This document shows positions 1 through 5,412 of a DNA stretch of 7,820 nt, piece after piece. Source of the stretch: Bacteroidota bacterium (GTDB lineage: Bacteria > Bacteroidota > Kryptoniia > Kryptoniales > JAKASW01); assembly GCA_021796055.1 (NCBI GenBank), contig JAJYOS010000280.1, positions 1-7,820 of the forward strand, read 5' to 3'. Position 1 is the stretch's first letter. Each line of letters opens with the position of its first letter. The notes under the pieces were generated by a model. It saw only the letters and a program-made list of their open reading frames with translations, made no database searches and had not been told where the DNA came from. Both the position numbers and the translations under genes were made by a program.

Positions 1-1179
1 CCACTGCCTGCGAAGCGTATCCTTGTTCGTCACCTTCTTTTCAAGATCGGTTCCTTCGAAGTCGATACTGTCGGGATCGATCCCCCGGCGGCGGAGCGAC
101 TCTTTGTCCTCCTCCGTCATGTTCGCGCCCTTGATTCCCCGCCGCTGGAACTTCGTCTGTGCGGCATAGACGTTCTTATCGACGAGGTGTGTTTCTTCCA
201 CGGCTTTATCGAATGTATAAAGGAATGTCGGAATCTTATCGTGGCAATCGAAGAACTTGAACGTATCGCGGTCGATGAACTCCGCCGGCGTCGCCGTCAG
301 GCCGATTTGCACGCCGTCGAAGTAAGCGAGGACATCGGTAAACTTGTTGTAGATGGAACGGTGACATTCGTCACTGATAATCAGGTCGAAGTCGGCGGGA
401 GTAAATTTGTCGTAGCAGAGCTCCAATGTTTGAAGTGTCGAAACGCAGATGCGCGCCAGCTTTGCTTCTTCGAGATCGTACGTCCGGATGCGGGCGCGGG
501 ACTCGTTCGGCAGGAATGTTTTGAATCCGTCCGTAAGCGCCTGTTCCACCAAAGGATCGCGGTCGGCAAGAAAGAGAACCCGCTGCGCGTTATGCGTTCT
601 CAGGAAAACGTCGATGAGTGCCATGATCGTCCGGGTCTTGCCGGTGCCGGTGGCCATTACGAGGAGGGCTTTGCGTTTCTTCTTCGATTCTATCGCCTCG
701 GAGATGCGCCTTATGGCTTCCGTTTGATATGCGCGGTCGGCAATGTCTTTATTGATCTGGACACTGTTGAGAGGCTTCTTGTTCTGTTTTATCCAGAGGA
801 GGCGTTCGAGGTTTTCCCGCGAAAAGAATCCCGCCGTCTGTCTCTCAGCAGAAACCTCGCTGTCCCAGAAGAAAATTTCTTCTCCGTTTGCCATGAAGCC
901 GAAAGGTCTGAAGCTCTGTTTCTTTTCGATTGCTTCTAAGTATTGGAGGAGCTGTTGCTTTCCGACTCGCGCGTCCCTGCTTGTGCGCTTCGCTTCGACG
1001 ACTGCAAGCACATCGCCGTCGGAACGGTAGAGACAATAATCGGCAAATCCATTTACTGGACTAGCATCGTAGCCATCCACAGGTATTTCTGATCTGACCT
1101 GTGAACGGTCGTCGAGATTCCAGCAAGCCTTTTTGATCTCTGGATCGATCAGGTTATAACGAGTTTCAGCCTCAGACAA
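1..1179 (-). CDS. hsdR: Type I restriction enzyme R subunit (HsdR), N-terminal part; continues off the left edge
   Basis: The minus strand is open for 393 codons, from a TTG at 1179 to the window edge. HsdR is the motor and nuclease subunit of type I restriction: it pulls unmodified DNA past the bound complex using ATP and then cuts it. In order, the sequence shows an N-terminal HSDR_N-like nuclease domain with D47 and E62-A-K64 (the PD-(D/E)XK pattern), then a superfamily 2 helicase with Walker A ATGTGKT at residues 176-182, the DEAD-type box DECH at 270-273, and the motif III sequence GLTATP near residues 290-295. The start is chosen because an in-frame TAG (1204-1206) lies just upstream and the protein begins SEAETRYNLIDPE, as relatives do. 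No clear Shine-Dalgarno precedes the TTG, so start confidence is moderate. The second RecA lobe and C-terminus lie outside the window. No hsdM or hsdS is found upstream, where DUF202 is encoded on the other strand; they may lie beyond the left edge. Confidence 0.93.
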   Translation of the reverse strand, partial: MSEAETRYNLIDPEIKKACWNLDDRSQVRSEIPVDGYDASPVNGFADYCLYRSDGDVLAVVEAKRTSRDARVGKQQLLQYLEAIEKKQSFRPFGFMANGEEIFFWDSEVSAERQTAGFFSRENLERLLWIKQNKKPLNSVQINKDIADRAYQTEAIRRISEAIESKKKRKALLVMATGTGKTRTIMALIDVFLRTHNAQRVLFLADRDPLVEQALTDGFKTFLPNESRARIRTYDLEEAKLARICVSTLQTLELCYDKFTPADFDLIISDECHRSIYNKFTDVLAYFDGVQIGLTATPAEFIDRDTFKFFDCHDKIPTFLYTFDKAVEETHLVDKNVYAAQTKFQRRGIKGANMTEEDKESLRRRGIDPDSIDFEGTDLEKKVTNKDTLRRQW

Positions 1180-1564
1180 CTTTGGAGGTGTCGTGAAAAC
1201 TCCCTATAGGTCCGTTGTAGATACCTTGCTCAGCGCCACTTGTGCGCCGAAACCAGGCTCGTTATTTTCACCACCCTAACCCTGCAAACAAAATCTTGCC
1301 AAAGATGCCCAGAAACGGAGAGAAGAGCAAACTTTTGAAGCCGGAAGTTATCAGCCGACGGATTTTCAGGGTCTCCGTGTTCCGTTCGGGCATTGGCAAA
1401 CTTAAAGGAGCGAAGGGCAGGGGGCATAGCGGTCAGCACCTCGGGAAGTTGCGTACATTTTCTTCCCCTTTGTTTCTCCTCTGATCCATCGTTCACGACA
1501 TGCTGTTGTCTGTAACATCTCTTTCCGCTACTTTTACCGCACACTAAGAGGAAGAGTGTATCAC
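1180..1564. other. Intergenic region between hsdR and the DUF202 gene
   Basis: About 385 bases between two divergently oriented genes. Open frames here on both strands (for example 1242-1484 plus and 1230-1649 minus) have low-complexity, unfamiliar translations and are judged non-coding. The one structured item I can support is copy A of a 51-bp direct repeat (1381-1431). The promoters for hsdR and DUF202 must lie here, but I see no convincing -35/-10 pair. A purine-rich AGAGGAAG at 1547-1554 is the probable ribosome-binding site of the DUF202 gene. Confidence 0.6.
1381..1431 (+). repeat. 51-bp direct repeat, copy A (left of DUF202)
   Basis: Aligns without gaps to 2015-2065 in the same orientation with 43 of 51 identical bases. 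The last 13 bases (AGGGGGCATAGCG) match exactly. The similarity stops abruptly on both sides. The two copies bracket the DUF202 gene. I see no strong internal palindrome, so this is described only as a short dispersed direct repeat. It may be a remnant of a mobile cassette or a family of interspersed repeats in this genome. Confidence 0.75.
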
Positions 1565-1978
1565 ATGCCGGAAACAAAGATAGAAGAGAAGTCTGCAATG
1601 CCGAGCAACCGTCGCGTTCACATGGCAAACGAACGGACATTTCTTGCATGGATCAGAACAAGCATCGGCATAATGGCTTTCGGGTTCGTAGTAGAAAGGT
1701 TTGCTCTTTTCATAAAAGAGATCTCACATTTTCTCGGCAAGTCGGGTGTCCCTGAAACACGGATTCCTTCCCTCCACGGATATTCTTCCGCCTTCGGCGT
1801 ATTCCTGGTCGGTCTCGGCGCAGCGATCGGTGCACTTGCGTTCGTCAGATTCAGGAGGATCGAGAAAGATATTGACGAGGAGGTTTTTCACAGGTCGTCC
1901 AAGCTCCCGGCACTTCTCACAATCGCAGTCCTGGCAATGGGCGTTTTCCTTGTGATCTATCTCATCCGGAGCACATGA
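1565..1978 (+). CDS. DUF202 / YidH-family small membrane protein
   Basis: A 137-residue inner-membrane protein. The diagnostic stretch is near the N-terminus, RRVHMANERTFLAWIRTSIG, followed by MAFGFVVERFALFI; this is the conserved NERTFLAWxRT core of the DUF202 (YidH) family. Three hydrophobic segments follow the family plan: one right after the core, one around YSSAFGVFLVGLGAAIGALA, and one near the C-terminus (LPALLTIAVLAMGVFLVIYL). The family's biochemical role is not established. The ATG at 1565 is preferred over the GTG at 1556 because AGAGGAAG at 1547-1554 sits about 10 bases before the ATG but almost on top of the GTG. The gene stands alone, with no operon partner, between two 51-bp direct repeats. 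It has no evident link to the defence genes around it. Confidence 0.9.
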   Translation: MPETKIEEKSAMPSNRRVHMANERTFLAWIRTSIGIMAFGFVVERFALFIKEISHFLGKSGVPETRIPSLHGYSSAFGVFLVGLGAAIGALAFVRFRRIEKDIDEEVFHRSSKLPALLTIAVLAMGVFLVIYLIRST

Positions 1979-2014
1979 TCCTGGTCTGATTATGCACAAA
2001 TGCTGAGTTAGTAA

Positions 2015-2065
2015 TCCGATCAGGCACTGGCAGACTTACAGGTGCAAAGCGCAGGGGGCATAGCG
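2015..2065 (+). repeat. 51-bp direct repeat, copy B (right of DUF202)
   Basis: Second copy of the 1381-1431 repeat, same orientation, eight substitutions and no gaps. The substitutions are spread over the first 40 bases and the right end is identical. It begins 36 bases after the DUF202 stop codon. Confidence 0.75.
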
Positions 2066-2263
2066 TGTGGACAAATCCGTGAGAGTGCACCTGCCAGGTG
2101 GATTCGATTGCCTGGCTCCGGAATCCTTTCCAGGCGGCGGCACCATCCACCTTGTAATCACTACCTACATGTTGCTCTTTCCGAACTTTCCGCCAGCGAT
2201 CAAACGAGTCCTTGGCATGTCGCGCTTGAAGCGCCATTCCTCGCGAGGACAAGTAATATGACG

Positions 2264-2343
2264 GAGACGCGCGCCGGAAACGGACGGCTCTCGGGTACAC
2301 TACCCCCCCTGGGGGTGTGCGATGCCTCCGAGGCGTCGGTTTC
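2264..2343 (+). repeat. Hairpin repeat, copy R1
   Basis: About 80 bases that recur at 3289-3371 in the same orientation, roughly 90% identical. The unit is an imperfect palindrome. From outside in, GACGC (2266-2270) pairs with GCGTC (2333-2337), CTCGG with CCGAG, GTA with TGC (one wobble), CAC with GTG, and ACCCCC with GGGGGT around a short CCT loop. The left arm carries an unpaired stretch of about 19 bases. Its nature is unknown: it could be a REP-like or MITE-like element or encode a structured RNA. It lies 85 bases upstream of the antitoxin start. Confidence 0.75.
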
Positions 2344-2428
2344 CAATCATGCCTGCGTGGCTGCCAGCCTCGACGCTTGTTTGAAAAGAAAACAGCCGAT
2401 GTTAAATTTAAAAGGATTTGAAACTCCT

Positions 2429-2632
2429 ATGACAGACATTCCTGTGAAATACATCGTCGACGAAAACGACCAGAAGGTCGCCGTCCAGATGGACATAGAG
2501 ACTTTCAGGAAAATCGAGGAAGCCCTGGAGAATTACGGATTATCCGAGCTGATCAGGCAATCCCTCGACGAAGAGAGCCTCTCGTTGAAAGAGGCAAAGT
2601 CTTTCTACGACTCGCTGGAAAAGCCTGAGTGA
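2429..2632 (+). CDS. Antitoxin of a type II toxin-antitoxin pair (RelB/Phd-like)
   Basis: A 67-residue acidic protein. It starts MTDIPVKYIVDENDQKVAV and continues with an amphipathic helical region (METFRKIEEALE-like) and a charged C-terminal tail. The opening KYIVDENDQKVAVQMD resembles antitoxins that accompany RelE/ParE toxins: the N-terminal half dimerises and binds operator DNA, and the C-terminal tail wraps the toxin. The ATG at 2429 is preceded by AAAAGGA with a rather long spacing of about 12 bases. An in-frame ATG at 2399 would add ten residues (MLNLKGFETP) and cannot be excluded. The stop overlaps the toxin's GTG start by four bases, which fits translational coupling. As in most such modules, autoregulation by the complex is expected, but I cannot point to the operator. 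Confidence 0.85.
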   Translation: MTDIPVKYIVDENDQKVAVQMDIETFRKIEEALENYGLSELIRQSLDEESLSLKEAKSFYDSLEKPE

Positions 2633-2895
2633 ACGTCCGCTTCAAGAAACGCTTCCTCAAAGAACTCGCAACGCTCCCCTCTACACATCGTAAAGAAGTT
2701 GAGACCTTCGTTTTCGAAAAACTTCCCACGGCAAAAGCTCTGGCTGAACTTGGCAACGTAGAAGCCATGAAGGGTTATCACGGCTTCTACAAAGCGCGAT
2801 TCGGTGATTGGCGCCTGGGCCTCAGACTGGAGGGTGAGACTTTGTTCGTGGAGCGGATTCTCCATCGCAGGGAGATTTATAGGTATTTTCCGTAG
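2629..2895 (+). CDS. RelE/ParE-family toxin
   Basis: An 88-residue basic protein starting at a GTG that overlaps the antitoxin stop (GTGA). Landmarks follow the RelE/ParE superfamily: an N-terminal helix pair with FKKRFLKELATLP, a central GYHGFYKARFGDWRLGLRLE strand region with the typical Y-x-x-R-x-G-D-x-R-x-G pattern, and the C-terminal LHRREIYRYFP that closes this subfamily. RelE-type members cleave mRNA on the ribosome, while ParE-type members poison gyrase; sequence alone does not tell me which applies here. The basic residues and the HRR near the C-terminus are compatible with RNA cleavage. The frame is complete and undamaged. It converges on the HNH remnant with only 11 bases between them. 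Confidence 0.88.
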   Translation: MNVRFKKRFLKELATLPSTHRKEVETFVFEKLPTAKALAELGNVEAMKGYHGFYKARFGDWRLGLRLEGETLFVERILHRREIYRYFP

Positions 2896-2906
2896 CCTAT
2901 CTTTCA

Positions 2907-3475
2907 TCACCCGTTGTACTTGTGCGTGTTGTGCCACTCAAGGAATTCTCTTGAAGGACGTATCGGCTCGCTGGTGGGGACATTTACAAGCCGCTCGCCA
3001 TTATATTTCTAGTAGTGCTCCCCATTCTCATATTCTTTTTTAATCTTCATGCTCATTTCCACGCGCAGCTCCGGCGTCACAGTGATATAGCCCTTTTCGA
3101 AAAGGACATGGACATCTGCGCGCAGGAGATGTCCGTTCTGGGGGTTGTGAGGGCGATGGTCTTTCCACGGCTTGATGTGCTCGGCCTGCAGGAGGGGCAT
3201 TGTCTTCTTGCCGGTGATGGCACAGCGGCGGTTGCAGCCACCCGGCATCGCCATCTCTTGAACCCACGAAGCGCGCGTCAGGGCGTGCGAGACGCGCGCC
3301 GGGAACGGACGGCTCTCGGGTACACAAAACCCCCTTCAGGGGGTGTGCGATACCTCCGAGGCGTCGGTTTCGAACCGATGCCGATGACTCGGCCGCCAGA
3401 AGTTCAGTGCCTCAGGCTTAACGCCGGCCAGGTAGTGTATCAGTTATTGTCCGTCACGCCGACGTAAAATCGCAT
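2907..3475 (-). pseudogene. HNH endonuclease gene, broken in two around a hairpin repeat
   Basis: Two fragments of one HNH endonuclease family, in order on the minus strand. The 5' fragment begins at the ATG at 3475 with MRFYVGVTDNN, then a TGA where the family has tryptophan, then after a one-base frameshift YLAGVKPEALNFWRPS, ending near 3372. Relatives start MxFYVGVTD and continue to NFWxP within about 30 residues. The 3' fragment (from about 3254) has the HNH core: CAITGKKTMPLLQAEHIKPW, then NGHLLRADVHVLFEKGY, with H26, N40 and H49 counted from the ATG at 3254. It reaches a TAG at 3009-3011, after which the same frame continues 33 residues (KYNGERL to SREFLEWHNTHKYNG) to a TGA at 2907. About 170 residues expected in the middle are absent, replaced by hairpin repeat R2 and roughly 30 other bases. 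A product from the 3' part alone (3009-3254) would keep the catalytic residues but is unlikely to fold normally. Confidence 0.85.
3289..3371 (+). repeat. Hairpin repeat, copy R2, inside the HNH pseudogene
   Basis: Second copy of the repeat at 2264-2343. The foldable core is 3291-3365: GACGC pairs with GCGTC, CTCGG with CCGAG, GTA with TAC, CAC with GTG and ACCCCC with GGGGGT, with a TTCA loop and an AAA bulge. Compared with R1, the loop and bulge differ while the stems are kept. Right of the core, the sequence can form a further small hairpin (GCGTCGGTT / AACCGATGC). Read on the minus strand, the G+C-rich stem is followed by TTTT, so it might act as a weak terminator for transcription entering the HNH remnant. 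Confidence 0.75.
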
Positions 3476-3555
3476 GGGCCCCGGCTAACTAAACCTTTGA
3501 GACAGAGAGAATCTGGCTCTTTCGCTTTGCTCTCAGCACTCTGCCCGTTGTCCCT

Positions 3556-4329
3556 TCAGTATTTCCCGTCCCGCCCGTTTATAGGCTGCCGTACATTCGC
3601 ATCGACGTTCGGCATGTTTGAACTCCCCCGGAAGTACGCCCCGCTCACGCTCAATCCCGAGCCGGGGGCAAAGCCCTGGAAGTCAACGGCGCTGAAGGTG
3701 AGTACACGAAAATAAACGTACGGGCAGGCGCTCCCCAAGCTGTCCTTCAGAACCACGGTTGCACTGTTCGCCAGGGTAGAGAACGATGAGTCCGCGACGA
3801 GCAGGGTCTGCCAGTAGTTGTAGCCGGCTGCCTGCACATAATAGTAACTCGCGGTCACCTGGACCCAGTTCAGGTTGAATGTCGTTTCGCTGTTGGGCAG
3901 GTTTGCCGTCGAAAGTCCGGGCGATACCGACACGCCGTCAACCGATGGCGGCACGTGCACCACTCCCCTGACGGTGCCGATCTTCTGATGCCTGATTACA
4001 AACTCCAGTGAGTCTCCCTCCGAAAACGACATTACCGTCCTGGTATTCTGGAAATATCCGTTGCTGTATACCCGGACGAGAGATGCTCCGTTTACCTTAA
4101 CATCGGCCGAATTGAAGTCGCTGCTGTTCTTGCCGGTGTCCGCATACATAAGCGTGCAGTAGACTGTGTACGGCGCTTTTCCAGTGGCGGACGGGGAATT
4201 GAGGTATGCTCCACCTTCGATGTAAATCCGGCTGTTCGGCGTGGGCTGACTGGAGATGTCGGAGCCTGTAGGCGAGCAACCCGGAAGGAGTGCCGCCAAT
4301 GTCAATATGCACAATACCATCGCTCTCAT
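3556..4329 (-). CDS. Predicted secreted lipoprotein of unknown function
   Basis: A 257-residue protein with a lipoprotein signal peptide: MRAMVLCILTLAALLPGC, a hydrophobic stretch ending in a lipobox-like LPGC with the acylated cysteine at residue 18. The mature part is rich in serine, threonine, asparagine, glycine and aromatic residues, with beta-strand-like alternation. An N-terminal half (about 35-150) contains VKVNGASLVRV and GDSLEFVIRHQ; a second half (about 160-235) contains FNLNWVQVTASYYYVQAAGY, resembling Ig-like or fibronectin-like folds. I do not recognise the family. The ATG at 4329 is chosen because AAGGGA (4335-4340) lies five bases upstream and the signal peptide starts there. 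The frame stays open upstream to 4536, but that extension would bury the signal sequence. It sits among damaged defence genes and has no visible partner. It is likely anchored in the outer membrane or on the cell surface. Confidence 0.8.
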   Translation of the reverse strand: MRAMVLCILTLAALLPGCSPTGSDISSQPTPNSRIYIEGGAYLNSPSATGKAPYTVYCTLMYADTGKNSSDFNSADVKVNGASLVRVYSNGYFQNTRTVMSFSEGDSLEFVIRHQKIGTVRGVVHVPPSVDGVSVSPGLSTANLPNSETTFNLNWVQVTASYYYVQAAGYNYWQTLLVADSSFSTLANSATVVLKDSLGSACPYVYFRVLTFSAVDFQGFAPGSGLSVSGAYFRGSSNMPNVDANVRQPINGRDGKY

Positions 4330-4334
4330 TATTA

Positions 4335-4340
4335 TCCCTT
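4335..4340 (-). promoter_or_regulatory. Ribosome-binding site of the lipoprotein gene
   Basis: AAGGGA on the minus strand, five bases before the ATG at 4329. Together with the lipobox it decides this start over the longer in-frame option at 4536. Confidence 0.6.
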
Positions 4341-4595
4341 CATCAAAGTGTGAAATTCGAAATTGAGTGAATTCAAACGCCTCTATATGGAATTCATTTC
4401 TGTTCGGCATTCTTTGTTCGACTTTGATCCGGGTTTCATCCCGTCTCCGCGAATGGTCGACGCAGAGGTGCACAGCCCTTACCTGATCAAACCACAGCGG
4501 CATTGAGATACGTAGATGAGATATGATTCTCCGCATTCTCCATGTGTCTCTGTTACTCTGTGATTAAGTGCATTTGCCCGGCCCTTATGTAAAAT

Positions 4596-4781
4596 TTATA
4601 CAATCCGCCCGAAAGGACAAACAGCAGGGTCAGAAAAGACAATGAGGAACCCGCCCTGGGCAGCGAAGGCCGGCTTTTCACCCGGAGCCGCGTGTGAAGC
4701 CGCGATTCGAATTGCCGTCCGTTGAAACTCGCCGAGCGGTCCCCGGGGCGTAGATGGAGGTTTCATGTATGGGATTGCCAC
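4596..4781 (-). CDS. Short open frame with a good ribosome-binding site, unrecognised
   Basis: A 61-codon frame starting at GTG (4781), with GGAG four bases upstream (4786-4789 read on the minus strand, within AAAGGAG). The protein would begin VAIPYMKPPSTPRGPLGEF and end SDPAVCPFGRIV. It has no signal peptide, membrane segment or motif I know, and an odd proline/alanine-rich composition. It lies 67 bases downstream of the AbiEii remnant on the same strand. It may be a chance frame or the decayed start of another gene; the ribosome-binding site is the only reason to list it. Confidence 0.2.
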   Translation of the reverse strand: MAIPYMKPPSTPRGPLGEFQRTAIRIAASHAAPGEKPAFAAQGGFLIVFSDPAVCPFGRIV

Positions 4782-4848
4782 GTTTCTCCTTTACGTATAC
4801 TTTTCTATATGAAGCGAAATTTGCTAAAGAGTCTCTTGGCACTTCAAT

Positions 4849-5317
4849 TCACTCTATCCCATCCGCACGGTGCACACTAAGCAATCGATCAAGGTTCTCT
4901 TTGGTCAAGAGGTTTGCGTCTGCCGTCGTATCCAGATACGGGCGGACATCGTCGACAACGGCCTGCCAGCTTATCGTGTCAATTCTTTCGCGCACTAAAT
5001 TGTGCCAGTTATCTTCCGACAATTCAGGTCCCGACCACCCTGTTTGCCGCAGGGCATTGTTCAGTAAGATGAAGTTGGGAGAAGGCCAACTGGGATCACT
5101 CAGATACCAGAGCAGGTCGTAAAGGTCGCGTCCTTTGAGATGAGATCGTTGAAGGATGGCGTGCAGCTTTCCGGAGAGAAAGGAAGCCTTGTCGTGATGC
5201 TGAAGCTATAAAGGCTGTTCCACCATGAAAGGAGAGCGGGATCATCGCGCCCGCGCGCTGCATGGCGCCAAGGATTCTGGCCTGCAAATACTCCCTGACA
5301 ATATCCCTTCGCCGACT
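4849..5317 (-). pseudogene. AbiEii/AbiGii-type nucleotidyltransferase toxin, remnant with internal deletion
   Basis: Two fragments of the nucleotidyltransferase family known from AbiE abortive-infection and type IV toxin-antitoxin systems. The N-terminal piece (5317 to about 5211) reads RRDIVREYLQARILGAMQRA and then GAMIPLSFHGGTA, which includes the GG[T/S] nucleotide-binding turn. The C-terminal piece, in another frame from 5205, starts LQHHDKASFLSGKLHAILQR and continues KGRDLYDLLWYLSDPSWPSPN to a TGA at 4849 (118 residues). The region normally between them, with the S-x-D-x-D-F catalytic acidic residues and well over 100 amino acids, is missing. The junction is near 5205-5215, with a TAG in the C-terminal frame just before it. 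An in-frame TGA at 5318-5320 and the lack of a family-like start show the 5' end is also damaged. No AbiEi-type antitoxin gene lies next to it. This cannot be an active toxin. Confidence 0.85.
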
Positions 5318-5412
5318 TCAACCGATTGATATCCCGAGAATAGAGTCTTCTTGATATGTCGGAATTCACGTTCTTCCTTAAGAAAGCGTTAAATTTTAGA
5401 CGGACTGCCGGT
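5318..5412. other. Divergent junction between the AbiEii remnant and the primase-helicase gene
   Basis: About 95 bases that should hold the primase-helicase promoter. A TTGATA at 5351-5356 and an A+T-rich patch TTAAATTTTA at 5389-5398 are visible, but their spacing does not make a standard promoter. An in-frame ATG at 5356 would give the downstream gene 19 extra residues (MSEFTFFLKKALNF...). No clear Shine-Dalgarno precedes either possible start. Confidence 0.35.

Larger units (their letters stand above)
1979..2428. other. Non-coding stretch with two repeat copies, upstream of the toxin-antitoxin pair
   Basis: About 450 bases without a gene I believe. It holds copy B of the 51-bp repeat (2015-2065), a small perfect inverted repeat CACCT-GCC-AGGTG (2088-2100), and hairpin repeat copy R1 (2264-2343). 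An open frame runs on the plus strand from 2042 into the antitoxin, but its upstream part has unfamiliar sequence and crosses both repeats, so I read it as a chance extension. The minus-strand frame 1962-2300 is likewise unconvincing. The toxin-antitoxin promoter is expected between about 2340 and 2428; no clear consensus boxes are visible. Confidence 0.6.
4330..4848. other. Gene-poor gap between the lipoprotein and the AbiEii remnant
   Basis: About 520 bases. Apart from the doubtful short frame at 4596-4781, I see no gene. The translations in all frames are unfamiliar and no tRNA-like fold or strong repeat is obvious. The lipoprotein promoter should be within roughly 4340-4560, which includes an A+T-rich part, but I cannot name -35/-10 boxes. 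Confidence 0.5.

Noticed and set aside
187..939. Plus-strand open frame of 250 codons
   Set aside because: It is antisense to hsdR. The minus-strand frame carries the Walker A, DECH and GLTATP motifs in register, while this frame has no recognisable family.
2042..2632. A 196-codon frame ending with the antitoxin
   Set aside because: Its first 120 or so codons run through two repeat copies and give unfamiliar, arginine-rich sequence. Only the part from 2429 (possibly 2399) resembles an antitoxin.
3363..3379. A tRNA T-arm-like sequence on the minus strand (TCGGTTCGAAACCGA)
   Set aside because: It has a TTCGAAA loop and a nearby 7-bp acceptor-like pairing, but only about 29 bases lie between them. 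That is too few for D and anticodon arms, and no proper anticodon loop is present. The sequence is better explained as the edge of repeat R2 joined to the HNH fragment.
3418..3470. Possible integron attC site (GCTTAAC as an RYYYAAC core)
   Set aside because: No matching GTTRRRY core follows at a suitable distance, and the bases fall within the 5' fragment of the HNH pseudogene.
3556..4536. Longer lipoprotein start at 4536
   Set aside because: It would place 69 charged, non-family residues ahead of a clean signal peptide that has its own ribosome-binding site.
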